From Rhodobacter sp. (GTDB lineage Bacteria > Pseudomonadota > Alphaproteobacteria > Rhodobacterales > Rhodobacteraceae), in contig JAIYAE010000019.1 of NCBI GenBank assembly GCA_027489175.1, positions 186,001 through 250,000 of the forward strand: a DNA stretch of 64,000 nt, read 5' to 3'. Below are positions 53,622 through 63,577 of the stretch, piece after piece. The notes beneath the pieces were generated by a model, which saw only the letters and a program-made list of their open reading frames with translations, was not told where the DNA came from and ran no database searches. The position numbers and the translations under genes are program-made. Numbering within the stretch: the stretch's first letter is position 1; each line of letters opens with the position of its first letter.

Positions 53622-53714
53622 TCAGATACTCACAGCAATCAAGAGGGGCAGGACCGGACCTGCCAATGGCATGGCAGCGACGAGGATCAGCAGAAGCGGG
53701 CTGAGGGCGATCAT
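53622..53714 (-). CDS. 30-residue hydrophobic peptide between nuoD and nuoE, hypothetical
   Basis: The frame [20 protein letters not shown] (residues 1-20) continues with a second hydrophobic stretch and ends in a TGA at 53622-53624. Its ATG overlaps the nuoD stop (ATGA at 53711-53714) and its stop directly abuts the nuoE ATG (53621). The whole product is hydrophobic and could span the membrane. Such exact packing is typical of this operon and is unlikely for empty spacer, but the frame is short and evidence is positional only. Confidence 0.5.
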   Translation of the reverse strand: MIALSPLLLILVAAMPLAGPVLPLLIAVSI

Positions 53715-54946
53715 CGGTCAATCTCCCCGAAGACCACGTCCATCGTGCCGATGATGGCGCTGACGTCGGCCAGCTGGTGGCCCTTGCAGATGTAGTCCAT
53801 CGACTGCAGGTGCAGGAACCCCGGGGCGCGGATCTTGGCGCGGTAGGGTTTGTTGGTGCCGTCAGCCACCAGATAGACGCCAAACTCACCTTTCGGGGCC
53901 TCAACCGCCGCGTAAATCTCACCTGCCGGAACGTGGAACCCTTCGGTGTAAAGCTTGAAGTGGTGGATCAGCGCCTCCATCGAGGTTTTCATCTCACCGC
54001 GTTTCGGCGGGGTGATCTTTCCGCGTGCCAGCACGTCGCCCTTCTCCACCCGCAGCTTGGCGCAGGCCTGACGGATGATCTTGGTCGACTCGCGCATCTC
54101 GGCCATCCGGCACAGATAGCGATCATAGCAGTCGCCGTTCTTGCCGACGGGGATTTGGAAGTCGAACTCGTCATAGCATTCATAGGGCTGCGCGCGGCGC
54201 AGGTCCCATGCAAGGCCCGACCCGCGCACCATCACGCCGGAATAGCCCCACTTCTGGATATCGGCTTCGGTGACCACGCCGATATCAGCATTGCGCTGCT
54301 TGAAGATGCGGTTTTCGGTCAGAAGGCCGTCGATATCGTCCAGAAGCTTCGGGAAGGCCACGGCCCAGGCGTCAATGTCTTCCACCAGTGCGTCCGGCAG
54401 GTCGACATGCACGCCGCCGGGCCGGAAATAGGCCGCGTGCAGCCGCGCGCCGCAGGCCCGCTCATAGAAGACCATCAGCTTTTCGCGTTCCTCGAAACCC
54501 CACAAGGGCGGGGTCAGCGCGCCCACGTCCATCGCTTGCGTGGTCACGTTCAGAAGGTGGCTGAGGATGCGGCCAATCTCGGAATACAAGACCCGGATCA
54601 GACTGGCGCGGCGCGGAACAACCGTGCCGGTCAAGCGTTCAATCGCCAGACACCAGGCATGTTCCTGGTTCATCGGAGCCACATAATCCAGCCGGTCGAA
54701 ATACGGCAGATTCTGCAGATAGGTCCGGCTTTCCATCAGCTTTTCGGTGCCACGGTGCAGAAGGCCGATGTGCGGATCACAGCGTTCGACAATCTCGCCG
54801 TCCAGCTCCAGCACCAGCCGCAACACGCCATGCGCCGCCGGATGCTGCGGCCCGAAGTTGATGTTGAAGTTGCGGATGCGCTGCTCGCCCGTCTCAAAAT
54901 CGGTTGAACCGTCGTCGTAGGTGTTCACGCGGATATCGCCGTCCAT
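53711..54946 (-). CDS. nuoD: NADH-quinone oxidoreductase subunit D
   Basis: A 411-residue subunit (49-kDa type) that builds the quinone-binding site with NuoB and NuoH. The segment [20 protein letters not shown], containing the quinone-coordinating His, and [21 protein letters not shown] are typical. ATG 54946 is one base after the nuoC stop; 16 extra residues upstream are out of family. Confidence 0.96.
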   Translation of the reverse strand: MDGDIRVNTYDDGSTDFETGEQRIRNFNINFGPQHPAAHGVLRLVLELDGEIVERCDPHIGLLHRGTEKLMESRTYLQNLPYFDRLDYVAPMNQEHAWCLAIERLTGTVVPRRASLIRVLYSEIGRILSHLLNVTTQAMDVGALTPPLWGFEEREKLMVFYERACGARLHAAYFRPGGVHVDLPDALVEDIDAWAVAFPKLLDDIDGLLTENRIFKQRNADIGVVTEADIQKWGYSGVMVRGSGLAWDLRRAQPYECYDEFDFQIPVGKNGDCYDRYLCRMAEMRESTKIIRQACAKLRVEKGDVLARGKITPPKRGEMKTSMEALIHHFKLYTEGFHVPAGEIYAAVEAPKGEFGVYLVADGTNKPYRAKIRAPGFLHLQSMDYICKGHQLADVSAIIGTMDVVFGEIDR

Positions 54947-54947
54947 G

Positions 54948-55553
54948 TTACTTGGCCCCCGCCTTCTGGTCACCCGGAAGGATGTATTCGGCACCCTCCC
55001 ACGGGCTCATGAAATCAAACTGACGGTATTCCTGCACCAGGTTCACCGGCTCATAGACCACCCGCTTCAGGGCCTCGTCGTAGCGGACCTCGGTATAACC
55101 CGTCGTCGGGAAATCCTTGCGCAGGGGGTAACCGCGGAAACCGTAGTCGGTCAGGATCCGCCGCAGGTCGGGGTGGCCCGAGAAGAGGATGCCGAACATG
55201 TCGAACACCTCCCGTTCGAACCAGTTGGCGCTGGGGTGCAGATCGACCAGCGAGGGGACCATCTCCTCCTCCTCGATCGCGACCTTCAGGCGGATGCGGT
55301 GGTTCCGGTACATCGACAGGAAGTGGTAGACCACATCAAAGCGCTGGCTGCGTTCGGGGTGGTCGATGGCGGTGATGTCCACCAAGGTGGAAAAACGGCA
55401 GGCCGGATCTTCCCGCAGGAATTCGACCAGATCTTTCAGGTTGGGCAGATTGACGACCAGCGTCAGATCGCCAAAAGCCACGGCGGAAGATTGCACCGCA
55501 TCGGGCTGCTTGAGGCTGATGAAGGCCGCCAGTTCCTGCAAAGCGTCGCTCAT
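54948..55553 (-). CDS. nuoC: NADH-quinone oxidoreductase subunit C
   Basis: A 201-residue subunit of the 30-kDa type. Conserved segments include [20 protein letters not shown], the [21 protein letters not shown] signature and the [16 protein letters not shown]-terminal motif. Separate from NuoD, unlike the fused enterobacterial form. Overlap and spacing with nuoB and nuoD are a few bases. Confidence 0.96.
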   Translation of the reverse strand: MSDALQELAAFISLKQPDAVQSSAVAFGDLTLVVNLPNLKDLVEFLREDPACRFSTLVDITAIDHPERSQRFDVVYHFLSMYRNHRIRLKVAIEEEEMVPSLVDLHPSANWFEREVFDMFGILFSGHPDLRRILTDYGFRGYPLRKDFPTTGYTEVRYDEALKRVVYEPVNLVQEYRQFDFMSPWEGAEYILPGDQKAGAK

Positions 55554-55556
55554 GGC

Positions 55557-56443
<887 letters not shown>

Positions 56444-56740
56444 GAGGGGCTCCTTGATGCTGGCGACACGCGAGCGTGCGAACTCGAAGGCGGTCCGCTT
56501 GATCTCATCGTCCGTTTACTCCGCCCCCCGGTCGGGGTCAACCGAAGGCGGCGTGAAAGGCATGGCTGCACGTGCAGAAAATCGGGGGCGCGGCGGGCGC
56601 TTGGCCGGTCGCGGATCAGGGGCGCATGGGGAAGGGTTCTCCCCACCTTGACCGCGCGGGGCTTCCGGCCTTTTGTCATGGCCAAGCGGCCTGCGCGTCC
56701 ATGACCGGGTGCCACGAGCCAGCCACCGAAAGGATCGACG
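56444..56740. promoter_or_regulatory. Divergent promoter region of the nuo operon and a secreted protein gene
   Basis: A 297-base spacer between divergent genes with no convincing protein. It should hold the nuo operon promoter (minus strand) and that of the gene at 56741 (plus). I could not identify a specific regulator site such as an FnrL box. Confidence 0.4.
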
Positions 56741-57169
56741 ATGCGATTTCCCCTTGCCCCCCGCCTTGCCCTGTGCCTTTGCGCCCTGCCCGCCCTGCCC
56801 CTGCAGGCCGCCAGCTGCGGCGTCGATCTTGCCGCCGTGGAGGCCCGGATTGCCGAGCTTGAAGGGCGCTACAGCCTGATCCTGTCCGATATCGGCTGCG
56901 ATCTGCCCCAACTCGCCGCGCATCAGCTGATGTGCACGGCGGCCGAAACCCCCGGTGATGACCTGTGGCGGATGGGTCGGCTGGATGATCTGGCCTGGGT
57001 CTATGCGGTCGAAAATGCCACCGGCCAGGAGGTTGACCTGACGAACCCGCCGCGCGACGAGGCTTTCATCGCCGCCCGCGACGCCTGCACGGATGCCGCC
57101 TGCCTGTGCTCGGTCCTGACAGACCACACCAACGGCAGCCTCGGCGGCACCTCCCCCTACCCGCAGTGA
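56741..57169 (+). CDS. Small secreted protein, hypothetical
   Basis: A 142-residue protein with a signal peptide (LAPRLALCLCALPALPLQAA). The mature part has a coiled, acidic helix (VDLAAVEARIAELEGRYSLI) and six cysteines in the rest (SDIGCD, LMCTAAE, DACTDAACLCSV), consistent with three disulfides in the periplasm. It resembles LprI-like lysozyme-inhibitor folds only weakly. AAAGGA sits before ATG 56741. Confidence 0.65.
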   Translation: MRFPLAPRLALCLCALPALPLQAASCGVDLAAVEARIAELEGRYSLILSDIGCDLPQLAAHQLMCTAAETPGDDLWRMGRLDDLAWVYAVENATGQEVDLTNPPRDEAFIAARDACTDAACLCSVLTDHTNGSLGGTSPYPQ

Positions 57170-57286
57170 CCCTGCCCAGCGGCGACCATGCAGCGCGGCG
57201 TTCCGCCGCAAGCCCTTGGTCTCGCCTCTGCGCGCAAGCGCGCAACCGGCTCGGGCGATGGGGGCATTCTGCCCCCAAACCCCCTG

Positions 57287-57335
57287 AGAGTATTTTCCGA
57301 AAAGAGCAAATGCATTTGCTCTTTTGAGAAATACT
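57287..57335. repeat. Near-palindrome made of two head-to-head GAGTATTT-type repeats
   Basis: The centre AAAAGAGCAAATG / CATTTGCTCTTTT (57299-57311 and 57312-57324) is a perfect 26-bp palindrome, flanked by GAGTATTT and AAATACTC. Each half matches the repeat that ends at 11470 before iolB, and a degenerate copy lies near 61393-61412. It could form a long stem-loop in RNA. Confidence 0.7.
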
Positions 57336-57397
57336 CCGGGGAGCGCGAGGGGCTGGCCCCTCGCCTTTGAGGAGGAGCGGCACGCGACGACGAGGCA

Positions 57398-57441
57398 AAA
57401 GGACTTCGCGGCGGAACGCCGCTCCGCTTGGCACGCGCTGG
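57398..57441. repeat. Copy 2 of the structured intergenic repeat beside a stop codon
   Basis: AAAGGACTTC-GCGGCG-GAA-CGCCGC-TCC...TTGGCACGCGCTGG. Matches 28719-28760 outside the stem, while both stem arms changed in a compensating way. It abuts the stop codon of the minus-strand MBL gene (57443). Confidence 0.6.
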
Positions 57442-57442
57442 A

Positions 57443-58255
57443 TCAGGTGCTGCACGTGGCGGGGTGGAAGGCATAGCCATCGCCCGCGCGGCTGATATGG
57501 CCTAGCCCCGGGTCCGGCAGATGCGCGCCCGCCACCAGCCAGCCTGCCTCCACCGCCTGTTCCATCAGCGCCAACCGGCTGGCCCGAGCCTCATCGGGGG
57601 CATCGTCAAAGGCCCAGGTCACCTCCGGCCTTGGAAACTGCACCGCCGCGTGATGGACCAGATCGCCCCAGATCAACATCCGCCCCTCGACCAGAAAGGC
57701 CATGTGCCCGGGCGAATGCCCCGGCGCGTTGATCGCCGTCACCCCGCGCATGGGGCCGTCGCCCTGCTCCAGCGGCATCAGCCGCGGCAGGACGGGGATC
57801 ATCCGCGGCTCTGCCCGGAAAGCGTTCAGTTCTTCTGTGGCCACGAACACCCGGCAGGCGTTCGGAAAAGCCAGTCCGCCATCTTCGTCGACCAACCCGC
57901 TGACATGATCGACATGGGTATGGGTCAGCGCGATCACCGTGACCTCAGCGGGTCCGACCCCGGCCTCGTTCATCGCAGCCGGCAGACGGCCCAGCGTCGG
58001 ATGCCAGGCCCGCGCGGCCCCGCTGTCGATCAACAGGCACCCCGCCTGCCCCTGCACCAGAAAGGCCCGCACCGGCAGGCGCAGCTTGTCACCTGAATGG
58101 TCCGCCCCAGCCAAGTCTGCTGCAGGCAGCGCCGCCCCATCCAAGCCGCGCAAGTGGGTCAGCGGCATCGCCGTCTCGCCATCCAACAGCATGGTGACCG
58201 TCAGCTCCGCCAATTCCACCGTCAGCGACAGAGGGGTTTCGCGCACAATCCGCAT
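57443..58255 (-). CDS. MBL-fold metallo-hydrolase
   Basis: A 270-residue metallo-beta-lactamase-fold protein. The zinc motif HTHVDHVSG (in place of the canonical HxHxDH with a fully matching His-x-His-x-Asp-His) and the later INAPGHSPGHMAF and LIWGDLVHH segments give a complete metal site. Substrate unknown; relatives include lactonases and glyoxalase II-like enzymes. ATG 58255 overlaps the nuclease stop as TGATG, so it belongs to the MFS-aminotransferase-nuclease operon. A TTG at 58264 is the longer alternative. Confidence 0.82.
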   Translation of the reverse strand: MRIVRETPLSLTVELAELTVTMLLDGETAMPLTHLRGLDGAALPAADLAGADHSGDKLRLPVRAFLVQGQAGCLLIDSGAARAWHPTLGRLPAAMNEAGVGPAEVTVIALTHTHVDHVSGLVDEDGGLAFPNACRVFVATEELNAFRAEPRMIPVLPRLMPLEQGDGPMRGVTAINAPGHSPGHMAFLVEGRMLIWGDLVHHAAVQFPRPEVTWAFDDAPDEARASRLALMEQAVEAGWLVAGAHLPDPGLGHISRAGDGYAFHPATCST

Positions 58256-58770
58256 CAGCACCAACTCCCCCTTGGCCCGCCATTGTTCACCCGGGCATGG
58301 CCCGCCTGCACCATCAGCCCCGCCACATCCATACCGTCCAGTTCCAGCTTCACCAGTGCGCGGCCATATTGGTCGATCCCGTCATGGGTCAGCGACAGCC
58401 GGTCGGCCTTCTGGATCAACGTCCGCAGGGCCCAACTCGCCCGTTCCGCCGCCACGAATTCCGCCATGCAATTCGGCGAGAATTTCTCGGGCGTGTCAAA
58501 GCCCAACAAACGAGCGCTGTGCAGCCCCTCCTCAGGGCACATCAAGGACACCGTGTCGCCATCCACCACCCGGATGATCCGGCACGTCCCCCCATCACCC
58601 GCCACCGGCTTAAGTGCTGCATTGGCAAGGTCGGCCAGCGTCGGAATCAGGATCAACCCCAGCACCGCAACGCCCATGACCAGCTTGAGGTAAAAGCGCG
58701 GGTCCACCACCCGCCGCAAGGCGCGGGTCAGAATGCCAGGCGGGCGCGCTGGGCGAAGAAGGCGCGCCAA
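58255..58770 (-). CDS. SNase-like nuclease with N-terminal membrane anchor
   Basis: A thermonuclease-like protein of about 171 residues. A hydrophobic segment (LVMGVAVLGLILIPTLADLA) near the start is probably a signal or anchor. The nuclease part shows RIIRVVDGDTVSLMC, RLLGFDTPEK and YGRALVKLEL, holding residues that bind calcium and phosphate in SNase. The start is unclear: there is no ATG; TTG 58770, TTG 58833 or GTG 58710 are possible. It starts next to the stop of the aminotransferase gene. Confidence 0.7.
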   Translation of the reverse strand: MARLLRPARPPGILTRALRRVVDPRFYLKLVMGVAVLGLILIPTLADLANAALKPVAGDGGTCRIIRVVDGDTVSLMCPEEGLHSARLLGFDTPEKFSPNCMAEFVAAERASWALRTLIQKADRLSLTHDGIDQYGRALVKLELDGMDVAGLMVQAGHARVNNGGPRGSWC

Positions 58771-58774
58771 GCCG

Positions 58775-60037
58775 CTAGTCCGCTGCCGGAAGCGGGGCTG
58801 CCGCGGCCTGCGGGGCGGTTGAAGCGCGGGCAACCTCCTCTCGCAGGATGAGAGTGATCAGGCCCACATCCTCGACCGTAAAGGTCAGCGGCAGGCGCAT
58901 GTCGATCAGCCCGGCGAGGATGCGGTCGGTCTGCGGCAAGGCCTCGGGGGCGGCATAGCGCCAGTGGGCGTAGCGGCTGGTGAACCCCAGGGGATCCGCC
59001 GCGCCGAACCATTTCAACTCAACCCCCCGTGCGGCTGCCGCCGCCACAAGGGCCGCTACCCGGTCAGGCCCCCAGCCCGGCAGCAGAAACTGAAAGCTGG
59101 ACCCGACATAGTCTTCATGCTGCGGCCTTGGGATCAGCTTCACCCCAGGCACGCCCGAAAGCCCTGCCTCCATCGCCTGATAAAGCGCCCGCCAGCGCGC
59201 ACGGCGGTCGTCCAGCATGCCAATCTGCGGCCGCAGGATCGCCGCGCGCAAATTGTCCATCCGGCTGGAGACGTTGGGGACATCCAGCTTCAACGCCTCG
59301 AATACCTCCGGCCCCGGGGCCGCGCGGTGGCGGGCGTACAGCATGTAGGACCCCGACAGAAGCACCGCCCGCGCGGCAAGCTCGGCATCATCGGTGACCA
59401 GAAACCCGCCCTCACCCGAATTCATATGCTTGTAGGTCTGCGTCGAATAGCAGCCCACCGCGCCATGCCGGCCCGAGGGTACGCCCTTCCACTTTGCCCC
59501 CATCGTATGCGCGCAATCTTCGATCACCCGCACCCCCAGCCGGTCACACAGGGCCATCAGCGCGTCCATGTCGCAGATATGGCCCCGCATGTGCGACAGA
59601 AGCAGCACCTTCGCCCCAGACGCCCGCGCCTGGGCTTCAAGATGGGCAAGGTCAATCGTCAAGTCTTCGGTCACATCGACAAAGACCGGCTTCGCGCCAA
59701 GGCTGGCAATCGCGCCCGGCACCGGGGCCAGAGTGAAGGCGTTGGACAACACCGGATCGCCCGCCTGCACCTCGCACGCCCGCAAAGCGCAGGCCATCGC
59801 CGCCCCACCCGAGGCGAGGCCAAGGCAATACTTCGCGCCCACATAAGCCGCGAATTCCTCTTCCAGCAGCACCGTTTCCGCCACTTCACCCGGCGCGGTG
59901 TTGTACCGGTGCAGCCGCCCATGCCGCAGCACCGCCAGCGCCGCCTCGATCCCCGCTTCAGGGATCGGCTCTTGCTGGGTGAAGCTGCCGGTAAAGCGGT
60001 CTTGACCTGCCATGTCAGACTGGAACCGTTCGTTCAT
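58775..60037 (-). CDS. DegT/DnrJ/EryC1-family aminotransferase
   Basis: A 420-residue PLP-dependent sugar aminotransferase-like protein. The PLP lysine lies in CYSTQTYKHMNSGEGGF, and the VIEDCAHTMGAKWKG segment and the LSNAFTLAPVPGAI phosphate loop match the family. It would make an amino sugar for surface polysaccharide or a secondary metabolite. ATG 60037 overlaps the MFS gene by four bases. A fused amino-sugar pathway is not visible here, so the substrate is unknown. Confidence 0.85.
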   Translation of the reverse strand: MNERFQSDMAGQDRFTGSFTQQEPIPEAGIEAALAVLRHGRLHRYNTAPGEVAETVLLEEEFAAYVGAKYCLGLASGGAAMACALRACEVQAGDPVLSNAFTLAPVPGAIASLGAKPVFVDVTEDLTIDLAHLEAQARASGAKVLLLSHMRGHICDMDALMALCDRLGVRVIEDCAHTMGAKWKGVPSGRHGAVGCYSTQTYKHMNSGEGGFLVTDDAELAARAVLLSGSYMLYARHRAAPGPEVFEALKLDVPNVSSRMDNLRAAILRPQIGMLDDRRARWRALYQAMEAGLSGVPGVKLIPRPQHEDYVGSSFQFLLPGWGPDRVAALVAAAAARGVELKWFGAADPLGFTSRYAHWRYAAPEALPQTDRILAGLIDMRLPLTFTVEDVGLITLILREEVARASTAPQAAAAPLPAAD

Positions 60038-61269
60038 GCCTTCTCCGCCCGCTTCAGCGCTGCAAACATCAGGGTTGTTACCGTCATGCAGCCCCCCGCC
60101 ACAAGATAGGCGATATCCGGCGATTGCCATGCCCGGCCCTCGGCCATGAAATGCCCGAACAGGAAAGCGAAGAAGACCGTCCCCAAAAGCATCGCCACAT
60201 TGGTCACGGCCGAGATACCGCCCTGCAATTCGCCTTGCGCATCTTCCGGCACGCGCTTGGTCAGCATCGCGGTCATCAAGGGGTGCACGAAGCCTTCAGG
60301 CCCATGCAAGATCATCAGCGCCACCACCGCACTTAAAGTGCCGACCGTGCCATAGCCGAAGAGGACAAGCGTGGCACAGACCATCCCGAACAGCGCCATC
60401 CGCCATTCGCCGAACCGCGCCGCCGCAGGGCCGGTCAGGAACCCCTGAAACCCGCCCGCGATCAGCCCGAAGATTGCCAGCGTCAGACCAACCATCGCCT
60501 CGGACCAGCCGAACTTGGCGATGCCCCAGAAGGCCCAGATCGCCGGATAGACCGAGGTGGAGAAGAAAAAGAGCCCCATGACCAGCACCATCGGCAGAAC
60601 GCCGGGATAGGTCGCAAAGACCCGGAAGGCGCCAAAGGGGTTCGCACGCCAAAGCTCAAACTTCCTGCGCTTTTCGGGGGGAAGCGATTCCGGCAGGACC
60701 AGCCAGCCATAGACGAAGTTCAGAAGCGAAATCCCTGCGGCCACCCAGAACGGTACGCGCGGGCCAAACTCGCCCAACAACCCGCCAATCGCCGGGCCGA
60801 TCACGAAGCCCACACCGAACGCCGCCCCCATCAGGCCAAAAGCGCGGGCGCGTTCCTCGGGGGCCGTGACATCGGCGATGAAGGCGCTGGCGATGATCCA
60901 GCTTGCCCCACAGATGCCCGCGAAAATTCGCCCGACGAACAACCAGAACAGGCTGGGCGCCACCGCCGACAGGACAAAATCCATCCCCAGCCCGAAGATC
61001 GCCAGCAGAAGAAGTGGCCGCCGCCCGAACCGGTCCGCCAGATTGCCCATAAGGGGCGCAAACACGAACTGCGCCAGGCTGAACCCGGCAAACATCCAGC
61101 CGCCAATGACCGCCGCCCGGTCAATGCCAACCTCGCCCACCTCCTCGATCAGCGCAGGGAGAACAGGCATAATCAGGCCAAAACCCACCATGTCGAGAAA
61201 TACCGTGATGAGCACGAAGGTCACCGCATGGCGGCTGACCGTGGGGGCGATATCGGCGGTCTGGCTCAT
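60034..61269 (-). CDS. MFS transporter, TCR/Tet-like
   Basis: A 411-residue 12-helix transporter of the major facilitator superfamily. The loop motif [14 protein letters not shown] and the N-terminal [20 protein letters not shown] resemble the tetracycline-efflux (Tet) subgroup. That does not prove resistance; many chromosomal relatives in Rhodobacterales have no known substrate. ATG 61269 ([11 protein letters not shown]) is used. It begins the operon with the aminotransferase, nuclease and MBL genes. Confidence 0.85.
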   Translation of the reverse strand: MSQTADIAPTVSRHAVTFVLITVFLDMVGFGLIMPVLPALIEEVGEVGIDRAAVIGGWMFAGFSLAQFVFAPLMGNLADRFGRRPLLLLAIFGLGMDFVLSAVAPSLFWLFVGRIFAGICGASWIIASAFIADVTAPEERARAFGLMGAAFGVGFVIGPAIGGLLGEFGPRVPFWVAAGISLLNFVYGWLVLPESLPPEKRRKFELWRANPFGAFRVFATYPGVLPMVLVMGLFFFSTSVYPAIWAFWGIAKFGWSEAMVGLTLAIFGLIAGGFQGFLTGPAAARFGEWRMALFGMVCATLVLFGYGTVGTLSAVVALMILHGPEGFVHPLMTAMLTKRVPEDAQGELQGGISAVTNVAMLLGTVFFAFLFGHFMAEGRAWQSPDIAYLVAGGCMTVTTLMFAALKRAEKA

Positions 61270-61461
61270 GCAGGGCAGCCTAGGCAGCAAGCGGGTCCAA
61301 GTCAAACAACCCGCAGATCAGCGCAGCCGTGCAGACGCTGACCATGCCTGCACAGCGCACCCTCCAAATCGTTGAATTTGAATAAAATTATGCTTGCTCT
61401 TTTGACAAATGCTCTGCGGAAGGTCTGGAGGGTGCAAAACCCTCTAACCCGCCGCCAGCCA
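61270..61461. repeat. Intergenic region with inverted repeat
   Basis: GCACCCTCCA (61357-61366) pairs with TGGAGGGTGC (61426-61435). Between them is an AT-rich stretch containing TTGCTCTTTTGACAAATGCTC, a diverged copy of the GAGTATTT-type repeat at 57287-57335. No gene is seen here. The promoter of the MFS operon must lie near 61270. Confidence 0.55.
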
Positions 61462-62115
61462 TCAGCGCAGCAGCCGGTCCGCCAGCCCCGGCAGATCCTC
61501 ATACCGCTCCAGCAGGGCCGCAGGCTGAAACCGGCTGACCCCTGCCCCTTCCGGCCCGAAGGTCACCAAGGCCACCGGCACCCCGGCGGCCACCCCGGTC
61601 TTCGCATCCGTCTCGGTGTCACCCACCAGCATCGACCGCGAAACCACCCCCCCGGCCCGCTCCACCGCCGCGCGGTAGGGGGCGGCGTCGGGCTTTCGCA
61701 CCGGCAGCGTATCCGCCCCGATCAGCGCGCCGAACGCATCCCGCACGCCCAGATCGCGCAATAGGATCTCCGCCAGATCCTCGGGCTTGTTGGTGCAGAT
61801 CGACACGGCAAAACCCTGCCTCTTCAGCACCTCCACCGCCTCCATCGCGCCGGGGTACAGCCGGGTGTGCACCGCAATCGCCCCCCGGTACGCCTCCAGG
61901 AGCCGCGGATAGGCCGCGTCGATATCGGCCTCCGACCAGTCCCGCCCCAGGCGCGTGAACCCCAGCCGCAGCATCGCCCGCCCGCCTTGAAACGCCGTCA
62001 GCGCATCGGCGGGCCCCAGAACCGCCCCCCCCGGCAGACAGGCATTCGCCGCCGCCAAAAGGTCAGCCGAGGTATCGGCCAGCGTTCCGTCCAGATCAAA
62101 GACAACGCAGCGCAT
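61462..62115 (-). CDS. Phosphoglycolate phosphatase-like HAD hydrolase
   Basis: A 217-residue HAD-superfamily phosphatase: motif I VVFDLDGTLADT, motif II context ICTNKPEDLA, motif IV RSMLVGDTETDAKTG. The sequence fits the Gph type that removes 2-phosphoglycolate, but related HAD proteins have broad activities, so the substrate is not certain. Divergent from glmU. ATG 62115 matches the family N-terminus (MRCVVFDLDGT). Confidence 0.82.
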   Translation of the reverse strand: MRCVVFDLDGTLADTSADLLAAANACLPGGAVLGPADALTAFQGGRAMLRLGFTRLGRDWSEADIDAAYPRLLEAYRGAIAVHTRLYPGAMEAVEVLKRQGFAVSICTNKPEDLAEILLRDLGVRDAFGALIGADTLPVRKPDAAPYRAAVERAGGVVSRSMLVGDTETDAKTGVAAGVPVALVTFGPEGAGVSRFQPAALLERYEDLPGLADRLLR

Positions 62116-62222
62116 GGCGTAAAACCCCGAATGGCAATGCTGAAACATCGCGTGAGGGGATGGCCCCTTGCCACCCCGCGCCACGGGGGTAAAACGGGCG
62201 CAACAATAAAGGAAGGGGCAGA

Positions 62223-63575
62223 ATGCAGGTTTCGGTCATTGTGCTGGCGGCGGGACAGGGCACGCGGATGAACTCCGACCTGCCCAAGGTGCTGCATCAC
62301 GTCGCTGGCGCCCCCCTTCTGCATCACGCGCTTGCCACCGCGCATAGCCTTGAGCCGTCCCGCATCGTGGTCGTTACAGGCCACGGGGGCGAGGATGTCG
62401 CGACCTCCGCCCTTGGTTATTCCGAAGCGGTCGATACTGTCCTGCAGGACCCCCAGCTTGGCACCGCCCATGCCGTGGCGCAGGCAGCTCCCCTGTTGGC
62501 AGGGACGGAAGGCGACGCCATCGTTCTTTACGCCGACACCCCCCTGATCCGCGAAGACACCCTCCGCGCCATGCTGGAAGCCCGCGCCCGGCATGCCGTG
62601 GTGGTGCTTGGCTTTCACGCCAAAGACCCCGGTCGTTATGGACGCCTCATTACTGACGGCGACGATCTTCACGCGATCCGCGAATTCAAGGACGCAAGCC
62701 CTGAAGAACGCAGGATAACCCTGTGCAATTCGGGTGTCGTCTGCGCCGATGTGAAGGTTCTGCTGTCGCTGGTGGCCGAGGTGGGCAATGCCAACGCCGC
62801 TAGCGAGTACTACCTGACCGACATCGTCGAACTTGCCCGCAAGCGTGGCCTCAGTGCCGGGGTCGTCCTGTGTGATGAGGCCGAGACGCTGGGCGTCAAT
62901 ACCCGCGCCCAGCTGGCCGAGGCTGAGGCCGCCTTCCAATCCCGCGCCCGGGCCGATGCCTTGGAAAACGGCGTCACCCTGACCGCCCCCGAAACCGTGT
63001 TCTTCGCGCTGGATACCTGGATCGGCCGCGATGCGATCATCGGCCCGAACGTGATCTTCGGCCCCGGCGTCACCATTGAATCCGGTGCGGAAATCAAGGG
63101 CTTCTGCCATCTGGAAGGCTGCCACATCAGCCGGGGTGCGACCGTCGGCCCCTTCGCCCGCCTGCGCCCCGGCGCGGAATTGGCCGAGGATGTGCACGTC
63201 GGCAACTTCGTCGAAATCAAGAACGCCATCCTGGGTGAGGGCGTGAAAGTCGGCCATCTGACCTACCTTGGCGATGCCGACATTGGTGATTTCACCAACA
63301 TCGGCGCGGGCACCGTGACCTGCAACTACGACGGCGTGATGAAGCATCGCACCACCATCGGCAAGCGCGCTTTCATCGGGTCTGATACCATGCTGGTGGC
63401 CCCGGTGACGGTTGGCGACGGGGCGCTCACCGCTTCAGGCTCGGTCATCACCGAGGACGTTCCGGCCGAGGCTGTGGCCATCGGGCGCGCAAAACAGGTG
63501 AACAAGCCGGGCCTCGCGACCCGAATGTTCGAAAAGTTAAAGTCCATCAAGGCCAGCAAGGCAAAAGGGCAGTAA
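62223..63575 (+). CDS. glmU: Bifunctional UDP-N-acetylglucosamine pyrophosphorylase / glucosamine-1-phosphate N-acetyltransferase
   Basis: A 450-residue enzyme for the last two steps of UDP-GlcNAc synthesis. The N-terminal uridyltransferase domain has LAAGQGTRMNSDLPKVLH; the C-terminal left-handed beta helix carries hexapeptide repeats ending in the KHRTTIGKRAFIGSDTML acetyltransferase site. Required for peptidoglycan and lipopolysaccharide. Followed two bases later by glmS. Confidence 0.96.
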   Translation: MQVSVIVLAAGQGTRMNSDLPKVLHHVAGAPLLHHALATAHSLEPSRIVVVTGHGGEDVATSALGYSEAVDTVLQDPQLGTAHAVAQAAPLLAGTEGDAIVLYADTPLIREDTLRAMLEARARHAVVVLGFHAKDPGRYGRLITDGDDLHAIREFKDASPEERRITLCNSGVVCADVKVLLSLVAEVGNANAASEYYLTDIVELARKRGLSAGVVLCDEAETLGVNTRAQLAEAEAAFQSRARADALENGVTLTAPETVFFALDTWIGRDAIIGPNVIFGPGVTIESGAEIKGFCHLEGCHISRGATVGPFARLRPGAELAEDVHVGNFVEIKNAILGEGVKVGHLTYLGDADIGDFTNIGAGTVTCNYDGVMKHRTTIGKRAFIGSDTMLVAPVTVGDGALTASGSVITEDVPAEAVAIGRAKQVNKPGLATRMFEKLKSIKASKAKGQ

Positions 63576-63577
63576 AA

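Larger units (their letters stand above)
57170..57442. other. Repeat-rich intergenic region
   Basis: A 273-base stretch without a gene, between convergent genes. It holds a GGGG-cattctg-CCCC hairpin around 57260, the palindromic GAGTATTT repeat (57287-57335) and a copy of the structured repeat (57398-57441). No single T-run terminator is clear. Confidence 0.5.

Noticed and set aside
60034..61269. Tetracycline resistance gene
   Set aside because: The MFS protein belongs to a Tet-like subgroup, but chromosomal relatives mostly have unknown substrates and there is no mobile context, so resistance is not claimed.
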